Shown: one piece after another, positions 9,226 through 17,534 of the stretch | Layout of the letters: every line of letters begins with the position of its first letter | How positions within the stretch are numbered: position 1 is the first letter of the stretch | NCBI RefSeq assembly: GCF_001590925.1 | Contig: NZ_BCTU01000002.1 | Span: 1 to 64,000 of the forward strand | Source of the DNA: Serratia plymuthica NBRC 102599 | GTDB taxonomy: Bacteria > Pseudomonadota > Gammaproteobacteria > Enterobacterales > Enterobacteriaceae | DNA length: 64,000 nucleotides | Direction: 5' to 3' | Notes under the pieces: generated by a model | What the model saw: the letters and a program-made list of their open reading frames with translations, nothing else | Databases searched by the model: none | What the model was told of the DNA's origin: nothing | Translations under genes and position numbers: made by a program

Positions 9226-9858
9226 ATGGTGATGAAGAATTACCGAGTATTGATCGTCGACGACCATCCTCTGATGCGTCGCGGCATCAAACAGCTGCTG
9301 GGGCTGGACCCGTGGTTTACCGTGGTAGCCGAAGCCAGTGACGGCAACGAGGCCATTGCCCTCGCGTTGCAGCACACGCCGGACGTGATCCTGCTCGATC
9401 TGAATATGAAAGGGCTGTCAGGACTGGACACGTTGAAAGCTCTGCGCAATGAGGCCGTCGATGCGCGCATCATCGTGCTGACGGTGTCCGATTCGCGCAG
9501 CGACGTCTATGCGCTGATCGACGCCGGCGCTGACGGTTATCTGCTGAAAGACAGTGAGCCGGAACAGCTGCTGGAACATATTCGCGCGGCGGCGGAAGGC
9601 CAGAACGTGATCAGCGATGCGGTGGCGGACTATCTGTCATCCCGCAGCGAACAGCACGATCCCTTCGCCGAACTGACCGAACGCGAGCTGGATGTGTTGC
9701 AGGAAGTGGCGCGCGGCATGTCAAACAAACAGGTGGCGGCACAGCTGCACATTTCCGAAGAAACGGTGAAAGTGCATATCCGCAACATGCTGCGCAAACT
9801 GGACGTCCGTTCACGCGTGGCGGCGACGGTGATGTATCTGGAACACAAAAGTCAATGA
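9226..9858 (+). CDS. narP: nitrate/nitrite response regulator NarP
   Basis: The 210-residue LuxR/FixJ-type regulator has a receiver domain (VDDHPLMRRGIKQLL, phospho-acceptor Asp in LLDLNMKG, LTVSDS and the Lys in LLKDS) and a C-terminal helix-turn-helix (LTERELDVLQEVARGMSNKQ). It is much closer to NarP than NarL, with GADGYLLKDSEPE and RSRVAATVMYL. The start at 9226 (MVMKNYRV) follows AGGGAG at eight bases; the longer frame to 9187 has no ribosome binding site. In E. coli narP is far from narQ; here the pair adjoin each other and the nap operon they control. Confidence 0.94.
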   Translation: MVMKNYRVLIVDDHPLMRRGIKQLLGLDPWFTVVAEASDGNEAIALALQHTPDVILLDLNMKGLSGLDTLKALRNEAVDARIIVLTVSDSRSDVYALIDAGADGYLLKDSEPEQLLEHIRAAAEGQNVISDAVADYLSSRSEQHDPFAELTERELDVLQEVARGMSNKQVAAQLHISEETVKVHIRNMLRKLDVRSRVAATVMYLEHKSQ

Positions 9859-9885
9859 TGCTTCCCCCGGCATGCCGGGGAAAGT

Positions 9886-10164
9886 TTACTCGATGGCGGC
9901 CAGCAGCGTCTGATGATGCTGATGGATCCAGCTCTTGTTGAGTGGCCCCCAGTTTTCCAACTGGTAAAAACCGTCGTTATTGCGCACGCCCTGCTGCACG
10001 AACTGCAACTCCACCCCCAGACCAGGCAAGGCTTTCAGCACGTCTTGCAGCGTACGGCGCGGCCAGCCGGTCAATTCCATCAGACGCGGGACGTTTGGCC
10101 GCTCACTGTGGCTGATCAGCCAACACAGATAAAGGCGACGGGCAAATACCGGGTTAATTTCCAT
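9886..10164 (-). CDS. small winged-helix DNA-binding protein
   Basis: The 92-residue product has a predicted winged helix: FARRLYLCWLISHSE, then a recognition-helix-like stretch around WPRRTLQDVLKALPGL and a wing rich in Gly and Asn. It may belong to the uncharacterised HTH_43-type winged helix family, but I could not confirm this. AGGAG lies seven bases before the ATG. It is divergent from acrD across 280 bp containing an inverted repeat, so a role in controlling acrD is possible but unproven. It is not present at this position in E. coli as far as I recall. Confidence 0.65.
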   Translation of the reverse strand: MEINPVFARRLYLCWLISHSERPNVPRLMELTGWPRRTLQDVLKALPGLGVELQFVQQGVRNNDGFYQLENWGPLNKSWIHQHHQTLLAAIE

Positions 10165-10330
10165 GCCAAGCTCCTGCTTTGCGGTGAGTCCTGATTATTT
10201 TCCGGGAACCTTGATCGGCCAGGCCCTTGATAGTCATAAAATTGTCTTAATGATGTTTTTCACTGTCGTCGGGACATCATTGCCGGTTTCTACTACCGTT
10301 ATTTACATTATCTCCTTTTTTTCTCCACGC

Positions 10331-10353
10331 TTTACTCCCCCTTCGCGAGTAAA
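10331..10353. promoter_or_regulatory. inverted repeat in the acrD upstream region
   Basis: TTTACTC at 10331-10337 and GAGTAAA at 10347-10353 form a 7-bp inverted repeat with a nine-base spacer, about 95 bp before the acrD ATG. It could be an operator for the neighbouring winged-helix protein or another regulator, or chance. Confidence 0.3.
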
Positions 10354-10445
10354 GTGCAGTAACGCCGGAATCCTTCCCAGCCGCTGGTAAACGCAATCCA
10401 GATGCGTCTTAAAGATAGAACAAGTCATAACGAGGTTCGCGCTGC

Positions 10446-13400
10446 ATGGCCAATTTTTTTATTGATCGCCCGATTTTCGCCTGGGTTTTGGCAATTATTC
10501 TTTGCCTGACCGGCGCTTTGGCGATCTTTTCCCTACCCGTTGAACAGTATCCGGACCTCGCGCCGCCGAACGTTCGCATTAGCGCCACTTACCCTGGCGC
10601 CTCAGCGCAAACGCTGGAAAATACCGTTACCCAGATTATCGAACAGAACATGACCGGCCTGGACAACATGATGTACATGTCGTCGCAGAGCACCAACACC
10701 GGGCGAGCCACGGTGACGCTGACCTTTGAGGCCGGCACCGATCCCAACGAGGCGATGCAGCAGGTGCAAAACCAACTGCAGGCGGCGATTAAACGGCTGC
10801 CGCAGGCGGTGCAAACTCAGGGCGTGACGGTATCAAAATCCGGTGATACCACGCTGATGATGGTGGCGTTCGTCTCGACCGACGGCAGCATGGACAAACA
10901 GGATATTGCCGATTATCTGGTGTCCAATCTGCAAGATCCGCTCAGCCGCATCAACGGCGTGGGCAGCATGGACGTTTACGGTTCGCAGTACGCCATGCGC
11001 ATCTGGCTCGATCCCAACAAGCTGACCAGTTACCAGCTCACTACTGAGGACGTGGTAGCTGCCATCAAGTCCCAGAATGCCCAAGTGGCGGTCGGCCAGC
11101 TCGGCGGCACGCCGTCCGTCGACAAGCAGGCGCTTAACGCCACCATTAACGCCCAGTCGCAACTGCAAACGCCGGAGCAGTTCAAGCAAATCACCCTGCG
11201 GGTCAATCAGGACGGTTCGCTGGTGACGCTGGGCGACGTCTCAACCATCGAGCTGGGCGGCGAAAACTATGACTTCCTCAGCCGTTATAACGGCATGCAG
11301 GCCGCCGGCATGAACATCAAGCTGGCTTCCGGCGCCAACGAGCTGCAGACCGACCAGTTGGTAAAGGACAAAATCGCCGAGCTGTCGCAGTATTTCCCGC
11401 ACGGGCTGGAGGCGAAGGTCGCCTATGAAACCACCCCGTTCGTTAAGGCCTCCATCAAAGACGTGGTGAAAACCCTGCTGGAAGCCATTGTGCTGGTGTT
11501 CCTGGTGATGTACCTGTTCTTGCAGAACTTCCGCGCTACGCTGATCCCCACTATCGCCGTGCCGGTCGTATTGCTGGGCACCTTCGCCATTCTTTCCGCC
11601 TTCGGATTCAGCATCAACACCCTGACCATGTTCGCCATGGTGCTGGCGATCGGCCTGCTGGTAGATGACGCCATCGTGGTGGTGGAGAACGTCGAGCGTG
11701 TGATGAGCGAAGAGGGCCTGCCGCCGCGCGAGGCCACGCGTAAATCCATGGGGCAGATCCAGGGCGCGCTGGTCGGGATCGCCATGGTGCTGTCGGCGGT
11801 GTTTATCCCGATGGCGTTCTTCGGCGGCACCACCGGCGCGATTTATCGCCAGTTCTCGATCACCATCGTGTCCTCCATGGTGCTGTCAGTATTGGTGGCG
11901 ATGATCCTGACCCCTGCCCTGTGCGCCACGCTGCTCAAGCCGCTCGCCAAGGGCCATCACCACGGCAAGCGCGGCTTCTTCGGCTGGTTCAACCGCATGT
12001 TCAATCGCAATGCCGATCGCTACGAGCGCGGCGTGGCGCGCGTGCTGCATTTCAGCTTGCGCTATATGGCGATTTATCTGCTGCTGCTCGCCGGCATGGC
12101 GCTGCTGTTCATCAAGCTACCGAGCTCGTTTCTGCCGCAGGAAGACCGCGGGGTATTCACCGTACAGGTGCAATTGCCGCCGGGTTCTACCCTGCAACAG
12201 ACCGCCAAAGTGGTGGAAAAAGTCGAGCACTACTTCCTGACCAAAGAAAAGCAGGATGTGCTGTCGGTATTCTCCACCATCGGTGCCGGGCCGGGCGGCA
12301 ACGGGCAGAACGTGGCGCGCATGTTTATCCGTTTGAAAGACTGGGATCTGCGCACTTCCGGCGCCAATACCTCTTTCGATATCATCGAACGCGCCACCCA
12401 TGCGTTCAGCAAGATTAACGAGGCGCGGGTGATTGCCAGCAGCCCACCGGCGATTACCGGCCTGGGCAACTCCGCCGGCTTCGATATGGAGTTGGAAGAC
12501 CACGCCGGGCTGGGCCACGCCAAGCTGATGGCGGCGCGCGACCAACTGCTGCAACTGGCGGGGGACAACCCACTGCTGGCTCGCGTTCGCCATAACGGCC
12601 TGGACGACAGCCCGCAGTTGCAAATCAATATTGATCAACGCAAGGCGCAAGCGCTCGGCGTGGCTGTCGATGACATCAACAACACGCTGTCCACCGCCTG
12701 GGGCTCGACCTATGTCAACGACTTTGTCGATCGCGGCCGGGTGAAAAAGGTGTACGTGCAAGCCGCCGCGCCGTTCCGCATGCTGCCTGGCGATATCGAC
12801 AAATGGTATGTGCGCAACAGCGCAGGCGGCATGGTGCCGTTCTCGGCCTTCTCGACCTCACATTGGGAATATGGCTCCCCGCGCCTGGAGCGTTACAACG
12901 GCAGCTCGGCGGTGGAGATCGTCGGCGAGGCGGCGGAAGGCGTCAGCACCGGCACCGCCATGGCCGAAATGGAGAAAATCGTCAGCCAACTGCCGACCGG
13001 CTTCGGCCTGGAATGGACCGCCATGTCCTATCAGGAACGGCTCTCCGGCTCACAGGCGCCTGCGCTGTACGCTCTCTCGTTGCTGATTGTGTTCCTGTGT
13101 CTGGCTGCGCTGTACGAGAGTTGGTCGATTCCGTTCTCGGTGATGCTGGTGGTGCCGCTCGGGGTGATTGGCGCCGTCGCCGCGACCTGGCTGCGCGGGC
13201 TGGAGAATGACGTTTACTTCCAGGTTGGGTTGCTGACCATCATCGGGTTGTCGGCGAAGAACGCCATTCTGATCGTCGAATTCGCCAACGAGCTGAATCA
13301 CAAAGGGCAGGATTTGATGTCCGCCACGCTGGAAGCCTCACGCATGCGCCTGCGGCCGATTTTGATGACCTCGCTGGCCTTTATCTTCGGCGTATTGCCG

Positions 13401-13580
13401 ATGACCATCAGCAGCGGTGCCGGCTCCGGCAGCCAGCATGCGGTCGGCACCGGGGTCATGGGCGGCATGATATCCGCCACCCTGCTGGCGATCTTCTTCG
13501 TGCCGCTGTTCTTTGTGCTGGTGCGGCGCCGCTTCCCGGGTAAACCCTTGCCGGCGTCAAACACGGCAAACGCGGAATAG
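10446..13580 (+). CDS. acrD: RND multidrug efflux pump AcrD
   Basis: The 1044-residue inner-membrane transporter has the full RND layout: an N-terminal helix ([20 protein letters not shown]), a periplasmic porter domain, a helix bundle carrying the proton-relay Asp pair in [15 protein letters not shown], and a second half-repeat. It lies directly after narQ-narP, the position acrD occupies after narQ in E. coli, and its length fits AcrD (exports aminoglycosides and some anionic drugs with AcrA and TolC). No adaptor gene is adjacent, also typical of acrD. AcrB-like alternatives are less likely given the synteny. A strong terminator follows. Confidence 0.93.
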   Translation: MANFFIDRPIFAWVLAIILCLTGALAIFSLPVEQYPDLAPPNVRISATYPGASAQTLENTVTQIIEQNMTGLDNMMYMSSQSTNTGRATVTLTFEAGTDPNEAMQQVQNQLQAAIKRLPQAVQTQGVTVSKSGDTTLMMVAFVSTDGSMDKQDIADYLVSNLQDPLSRINGVGSMDVYGSQYAMRIWLDPNKLTSYQLTTEDVVAAIKSQNAQVAVGQLGGTPSVDKQALNATINAQSQLQTPEQFKQITLRVNQDGSLVTLGDVSTIELGGENYDFLSRYNGMQAAGMNIKLASGANELQTDQLVKDKIAELSQYFPHGLEAKVAYETTPFVKASIKDVVKTLLEAIVLVFLVMYLFLQNFRATLIPTIAVPVVLLGTFAILSAFGFSINTLTMFAMVLAIGLLVDDAIVVVENVERVMSEEGLPPREATRKSMGQIQGALVGIAMVLSAVFIPMAFFGGTTGAIYRQFSITIVSSMVLSVLVAMILTPALCATLLKPLAKGHHHGKRGFFGWFNRMFNRNADRYERGVARVLHFSLRYMAIYLLLLAGMALLFIKLPSSFLPQEDRGVFTVQVQLPPGSTLQQTAKVVEKVEHYFLTKEKQDVLSVFSTIGAGPGGNGQNVARMFIRLKDWDLRTSGANTSFDIIERATHAFSKINEARVIASSPPAITGLGNSAGFDMELEDHAGLGHAKLMAARDQLLQLAGDNPLLARVRHNGLDDSPQLQINIDQRKAQALGVAVDDINNTLSTAWGSTYVNDFVDRGRVKKVYVQAAAPFRMLPGDIDKWYVRNSAGGMVPFSAFSTSHWEYGSPRLERYNGSSAVEIVGEAAEGVSTGTAMAEMEKIVSQLPTGFGLEWTAMSYQERLSGSQAPALYALSLLIVFLCLAALYESWSIPFSVMLVVPLGVIGAVAATWLRGLENDVYFQVGLLTIIGLSAKNAILIVEFANELNHKGQDLMSATLEASRMRLRPILMTSLAFIFGVLPMTISSGAGSGSQHAVGTGVMGGMISATLLAIFFVPLFFVLVRRRFPGKPLPASNTANAE

Positions 13581-13590
13581 CAGGCATAAA

Positions 13591-13620
13591 AAAGCAGCAT
13601 CGGCAAACCGATGCTGCTTT
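13591..13620 (+). terminator. strong terminator after acrD
   Basis: A 13-bp perfect stem (AAAGCAGCATCGG at 13591-13603 with its complement at 13608-13620) closes a CAAA loop. The A-run before and T-rich sequence after make it bidirectional; it can also stop ypfM transcripts. Confidence 0.85.
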
Positions 13621-13700
13621 ATCTTGAACGAGAATGTCGCTCCCAAGGTGTTTCAAATACCGACAAATAAACCAACCTTGTTCTCAGCTTCAACGCAGTG

Positions 13701-13760
13701 TCAGTTACCCAACATCTCATCGATGAAGTCTTTCCAGTTTCCTAACTCACGATCAACCAT
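13701..13760 (-). CDS. ypfM: 19-residue small protein YpfM
   Basis: The ATG at 13758-13760 on the minus strand opens a 20-codon frame whose product reads MVDRELGNWKDFIDEMLGN. The E. coli small protein YpfM, encoded near acrD, is of the same length with a matching core (RELGNWKDFI). Conservation of sequence, length and position makes this a genuine gene although it is below usual gene-finder cut-offs. A GAGG lies about 12 bases before the start. Function is unknown to me. The acrD terminator follows it on the minus strand. Confidence 0.85.
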   Translation of the reverse strand: MVDRELGNWKDFIDEMLGN

Positions 13761-13971
13761 AATACTTTACAACCTCAATTATTAGACGAAGCGAATTCTA
13801 CGCCTGTTTTTTGAGCAAGTGAAGCCTTTCGGGAACGATGCCGGCCACGGAAACCGGGGTTGGCGCACATTTTCGTATTAATCCTACCCAAGGGCATTTC
13901 GGCATATTCCCCGTTGCGATAAGCGTCATCGCTACCACGTGCAGAAAGCATAAAAGCCGGTGCTGCGCCGC

Positions 13972-14002
13972 AAAATACCGGCCGCTGCCGGCAAGCGGCC
14001 GG
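13972..14002 (-). terminator. terminator of the TonB receptor gene
   Basis: CCGGCCGCT and AGCGGCCGG form a 9-bp perfect stem around GCCGGCA; on the minus strand a short TATTTT tract follows. It lies about 20 bp past the receptor stop codon. Confidence 0.7.
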
Positions 14003-14021
14003 GTAAATCGCTCAAAAACGT

Positions 14022-16061
14022 TTAGAAATCCACGCGCAAGCCAAAGTTGTAGCGGCGTCCTTCAAGCTGCGGATATTCGCCCCAACTGGTGGTGCGCTTA
14101 GGTGCGGTATCGAAAATGTTATACACGCCGGCCATCACCTGAGTGTGCTTGTCCAGGCGGTAAATGACCCCGGCGTCCAACAGAGCATAAGCGCCATAAC
14201 GGGTATGGTCGCCGGTATCCTCGTTGCGGCTGCGATAATTGACTTTGGACCACAGGTCCAGCGCCGAAGCCGCCGCCCACTTAACGGATAAGTTGGCCAT
14301 GTGTTTCGGGAAGTCGTTCAGCGCATAACCCTTATTGACGCCGTTTTTCTGCTCGCTTTTGTTGAAGGTGTAGTTGGCGTTGAAGTTCAGCCGATCCGTG
14401 GCCTGCCAATCCGCATTGAGCTCCACGCCGTAGACATTGGCCTTGCCGATATTGAAATATTTATCAATGGATTCAGCGCTGTAACCGTTAACCACGCAAG
14501 GGGCATTCTCGCTCGCCTCGCAGATATTGACTTCAGCAATCTTGTCCTTGAAGTCGGTATAAAATACCGTGCCGTCCAAAGACAGATCGCGGTTGTTATT
14601 CCAGTACAACCCCAGTTCGGTATTCAGGCTGGTTTCTGGCTTCAGTTCGCTGTTGCCTACCGACAGGTAAGGATAAGGCGGGTTGCTGCCGCGCGGGGTG
14701 ATGAATTGATCCGAATTTTCCCGCAGCGACGGTTTTTTATAGCCGGAAGAGACCCCGCCCTTCAGCGCCCAGGCTTCGTCCAGCATCCAGTTGCCGTAAA
14801 GTTTCGGGCTGATGTGAGTGCCGAAATAGTTATCTCGGTCCATGCGCGCCGAGGTGGTCAGCGAGAAGTCATCGATGTTCCATTGCCCTTCGGCGAACAA
14901 CGCCCAACTGTCACGCGAAATTTTCGTCACTGGGTCGATCCCCGGCGCCCGTTTGTTGTCGGCGTAGAAGTCGTCATTGAGCGTTTCGCGGCTGTAGTTG
15001 CCGCCGAGAGTCAGGTTGTGCTCGCCGAGGCTCAGCTTGGCCTGGCTGTTCAGAACGTAATTCTCGGTCTGAATATGCTGCGGCGCCAGTTGGGCGCTGT
15101 GGTAGGTGGATTCGCCTTTCTCATACTGGAAATAGCTGGTGGTGGCGACGGTATCTTCCGCATACCAGCCCGAGTGGGTCAGGCTGAGTGCGTCGCGATC
15201 GAAGTCCCATCCCCACGGCGTGCCGCCGCCTTTGGCCGAGCGACTGCGCTTTTTCTCCCCTTTGGCGAGGTTCAGGTCGAACAGGTTGGTTTCGTTGGCG
15301 GCAAAGCCCAGCGTCATGTCGAGGGACTTTTTGTTGTTCTTGCTGAAAGCGTTGGGTTTTTCATCTTCGCGGCGATCGAGGTAATCCGCCGAAAGGTTGA
15401 GTCCCAGCACGTCAGGCACCAGCGGCCCCATCAGGAACAGGTTGGCCTGCTGGGTATTGCCGAAATCCTGATGTTGCTGCAGGAAACTGTTACCGGCAAT
15501 GGATCCTATCCATTCCCGCACGCCAAACGGCTTTTTGGTGATCACGTTGACCACGCCGCCAATGGAGTCGGAGCCATACAACGAGGACATCGGGCCGCGG
15601 ATCACCTCAATGCGTTCAATGGCGGCCAAGGGCGGCAAAAAGCCGGCTTCGGTACCGATATTCTGGCCATACGGGCGCGACTCGCCGGTATTTTGCTTGA
15701 TGCTGTTCACCATGAACGAGGTGTAACTCGAGTCCATGCCGCGGATCATGATATCCCCTGACACCTCGCTGCCGGCACCGCTGCTGACGAACACCCCGGA
15801 GACATCCTGCACCGCTTCGGCGACATCGCGGCTGTTTTGCTTTTCAAAGGATTTTTTATCGATAACCGAGATACTGGCGGGCGCATATTTCTTGTTCTGT
15901 TTGAACCCGGAGGCCGTAACCACCAGTTGGTCTTCCTGCGAAGCGCTGTTTTCCTTCTCGGCCCCCTCTTCCTGCGCGTAAACCTGAGGCGCGCCCATCA
16001 ATGCCAAAGCAATGACCGTCGCGATGCTGGAGCGTTTTCCCATGGATTGTTGATAAATCAT
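14022..16061 (-). CDS. TonB-dependent outer-membrane receptor, FepA/CirA type
   Basis: The 679-residue protein has a signal peptide (MIYQQSMGKRSS then a hydrophobic core ending VYA), a TonB box (DQLVVTASG), a plug domain with RIEVIRGPMSSLYGSDSIGG, and a beta-barrel ending in the typical aromatic terminus NFGLRVDF. The plug resembles catecholate-siderophore receptors (APASISVIDKKSFEKQNSRD). The ATG at 16061 is preceded by AGGA; a longer open frame to 16178 lacks a ribosome binding site. A Fur-box-like sequence lies 195 bp upstream. The ligand cannot be told from sequence alone. Confidence 0.88.
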   Translation of the reverse strand: MIYQQSMGKRSSIATVIALALMGAPQVYAQEEGAEKENSASQEDQLVVTASGFKQNKKYAPASISVIDKKSFEKQNSRDVAEAVQDVSGVFVSSGAGSEVSGDIMIRGMDSSYTSFMVNSIKQNTGESRPYGQNIGTEAGFLPPLAAIERIEVIRGPMSSLYGSDSIGGVVNVITKKPFGVREWIGSIAGNSFLQQHQDFGNTQQANLFLMGPLVPDVLGLNLSADYLDRREDEKPNAFSKNNKKSLDMTLGFAANETNLFDLNLAKGEKKRSRSAKGGGTPWGWDFDRDALSLTHSGWYAEDTVATTSYFQYEKGESTYHSAQLAPQHIQTENYVLNSQAKLSLGEHNLTLGGNYSRETLNDDFYADNKRAPGIDPVTKISRDSWALFAEGQWNIDDFSLTTSARMDRDNYFGTHISPKLYGNWMLDEAWALKGGVSSGYKKPSLRENSDQFITPRGSNPPYPYLSVGNSELKPETSLNTELGLYWNNNRDLSLDGTVFYTDFKDKIAEVNICEASENAPCVVNGYSAESIDKYFNIGKANVYGVELNADWQATDRLNFNANYTFNKSEQKNGVNKGYALNDFPKHMANLSVKWAAASALDLWSKVNYRSRNEDTGDHTRYGAYALLDAGVIYRLDKHTQVMAGVYNIFDTAPKRTTSWGEYPQLEGRRYNFGLRVDF

Positions 16062-16255
16062 CACTGTTCCTAATCGAGCCTGTTTCCGGTTGGTGTTGTA
16101 GCTCACAGAGCGCCCAATGCGGCAAACGTAGAGCGCGGGCACGGCCTTGGTAGCCACTGCGCACGGCGCTGTACCCACTTCTGAATGCTGTATTTTTATT
16201 TACAGTTCTTAACAAAAGCCGGGCGAATATAGCGGATATCCGTCAACAATAAAAA

Positions 16256-16274
16256 CGAAATGAAAATCATTACA
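16256..16274. promoter_or_regulatory. Fur-box-like site near the FepA/CirA-type receptor
   Basis: The 19 bases here match the Fur consensus GATAATGATAATCATTATC at 13 positions, with a strong ATGAAAATCATTA core. It would repress the minus-strand receptor gene when iron is plentiful. The distance to the receptor ATG implies a long untranslated leader. Confidence 0.6.
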
Positions 16275-16385
16275 ATGAATAAACAAGCAGAAAAAAGACG
16301 TAACAAACAGAACGAAAAATTCGATCATTTAAATAAATATGTTTTATTTCAATAATTAAAGAAAAATCAGATCAATGATTAATTA

Positions 16386-16416
16386 AATGATATTGATATT
16401 AATTATCAATATCATT
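16386..16416. promoter_or_regulatory. 31-bp palindrome containing a Fur box, upstream of the yncE-like gene
   Basis: AATGATATTGAT at 16386-16397 and ATCAATATCATT at 16405-16416 are perfect 12-bp inverted repeats around ATTAATT. Within it, 16395-16413 matches the Fur consensus at 15 of 19 positions. Its end is 38 bp before the chosen yncE start. The sequence could hold two overlapping Fur dimers. The rest of 16062-16454 is AT-rich control region with no gene. Confidence 0.7.
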
Positions 16417-16454
16417 AGCATCGACAAATCGTAAATTGATGTAAAGGAATGTCT

Positions 16455-17525
16455 ATGTCCATGCACCTGGTCGCCCCCACCAAAGGTTTCTCTCTCAGCG
16501 CCCTGACGTCTGCCCTGCTGCTGTTGTCTTGCTCAACGCTGGCTGCCGAACTGCCCGAAAGCCATTTTCAGACCAAACCGGTAGGATATGGCCTGTACGA
16601 ACTGGCTTTTGACGGCGAAAACAACACCCTGTTTGCCGCCTCTACGCCTTCATTCGCCAAAGGGAAAAACACCGGTATCGTCTATCGGGTCAACCCGGCC
16701 ACACTGGCCACCGACGCCAATATTCAGACCCAGCGCCGCGCCTTCGCCACCGCGTTGGATGAACAGCGGCATCTGCTGTATATCGGCAATACCGTGGACG
16801 GTTCGGTGACGGTGATCGACACCCAGGCAGGCAAAGAACTCGCCACCATTCAGCTCGATGAAAGCGTGAAAGAAGACCAGTTCACGCCAACGCGCGAGAT
16901 GGTGCTCGACAAGAAAAACCAGCGTTTGTATGTCTCCGGCACCGCGAAAAAAGGCGTGTTGTGGGTTATCGATACCGCCAATCGGAAGAAAATCGCCACC
17001 CTGAGCAACATGGGCGAATACCCGACCGGCATTGCGCTGGACAGCGAACGTGGCCATCTCTACTGCGTTAACGGCGGTGGCGAACTGATCACCCTGGACA
17101 CCGCCAGCCACAAAATCCTGAAACGCGTGGTAGTTGAACCCGCCAAGAAACACTTCTTCCTCAACATCAGTCTGGACAGCAAAACCGGCCGCGCTTTCAT
17201 CACCGATCCCGATCTGCCGAAGGTGCTGGTTGTTGATGTGAATAGCGGGAAAATCCTGCACCAGATTGACGTGATCAATTCCCTGGCGGTGTTGTTCAAC
17301 CCTGCCCGCAATGAGATCTACATCAGCCACCGTGAAGCCAAGCGCATCAGCATCGTTGACAGCAACAGCTACCAGGTGAAAAACAGCATCACTACCACCG
17401 CCTTGCCCAATAGCCTCGCGCTGTCCGCAGACGGCAATACGCTCTTCGCCAGCATCAAGCAGTCCAAGGAAGAGATGGAGAAGAAGCAGGACTATCTGAT
17501 TAAGATCAACCTTGGCGGACTGTGA
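16455..17525 (+). CDS. yncE: YncE-like periplasmic beta-propeller protein
   Basis: The 356-residue protein has a signal peptide (core LTSALLLLSCSTLAA) and a seven-bladed YVTN/NHL-type propeller with repeated blade motifs (LYVSGTAKKGVLWVIDT, GIALDSERGHLYCVN, SLALSADGNTLFAS). It aligns along its length with E. coli YncE (for example FNPARNEIYISHR and PNSLALSADG), a Fur-controlled periplasmic protein encoded next to a TonB receptor. The ATG at 16455 was chosen over 16449 because AAGGA directly abuts the latter. It is nine bases upstream of a siderophore receptor gene and likely co-transcribed with it. Confidence 0.88.
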   Translation: MSMHLVAPTKGFSLSALTSALLLLSCSTLAAELPESHFQTKPVGYGLYELAFDGENNTLFAASTPSFAKGKNTGIVYRVNPATLATDANIQTQRRAFATALDEQRHLLYIGNTVDGSVTVIDTQAGKELATIQLDESVKEDQFTPTREMVLDKKNQRLYVSGTAKKGVLWVIDTANRKKIATLSNMGEYPTGIALDSERGHLYCVNGGGELITLDTASHKILKRVVVEPAKKHFFLNISLDSKTGRAFITDPDLPKVLVVDVNSGKILHQIDVINSLAVLFNPARNEIYISHREAKRISIVDSNSYQVKNSITTTALPNSLALSADGNTLFASIKQSKEEMEKKQDYLIKINLGGL

Positions 17526-17534
17526 GACCTATCC

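Noticed and set aside
14301..15761. 486-codon open frame on the plus strand inside the TonB receptor gene
   Set aside because: It is antisense to a receptor with a signal peptide, TonB box and barrel terminus, and its translation shows no domain; long antisense frames are common in GC-rich coding DNA.
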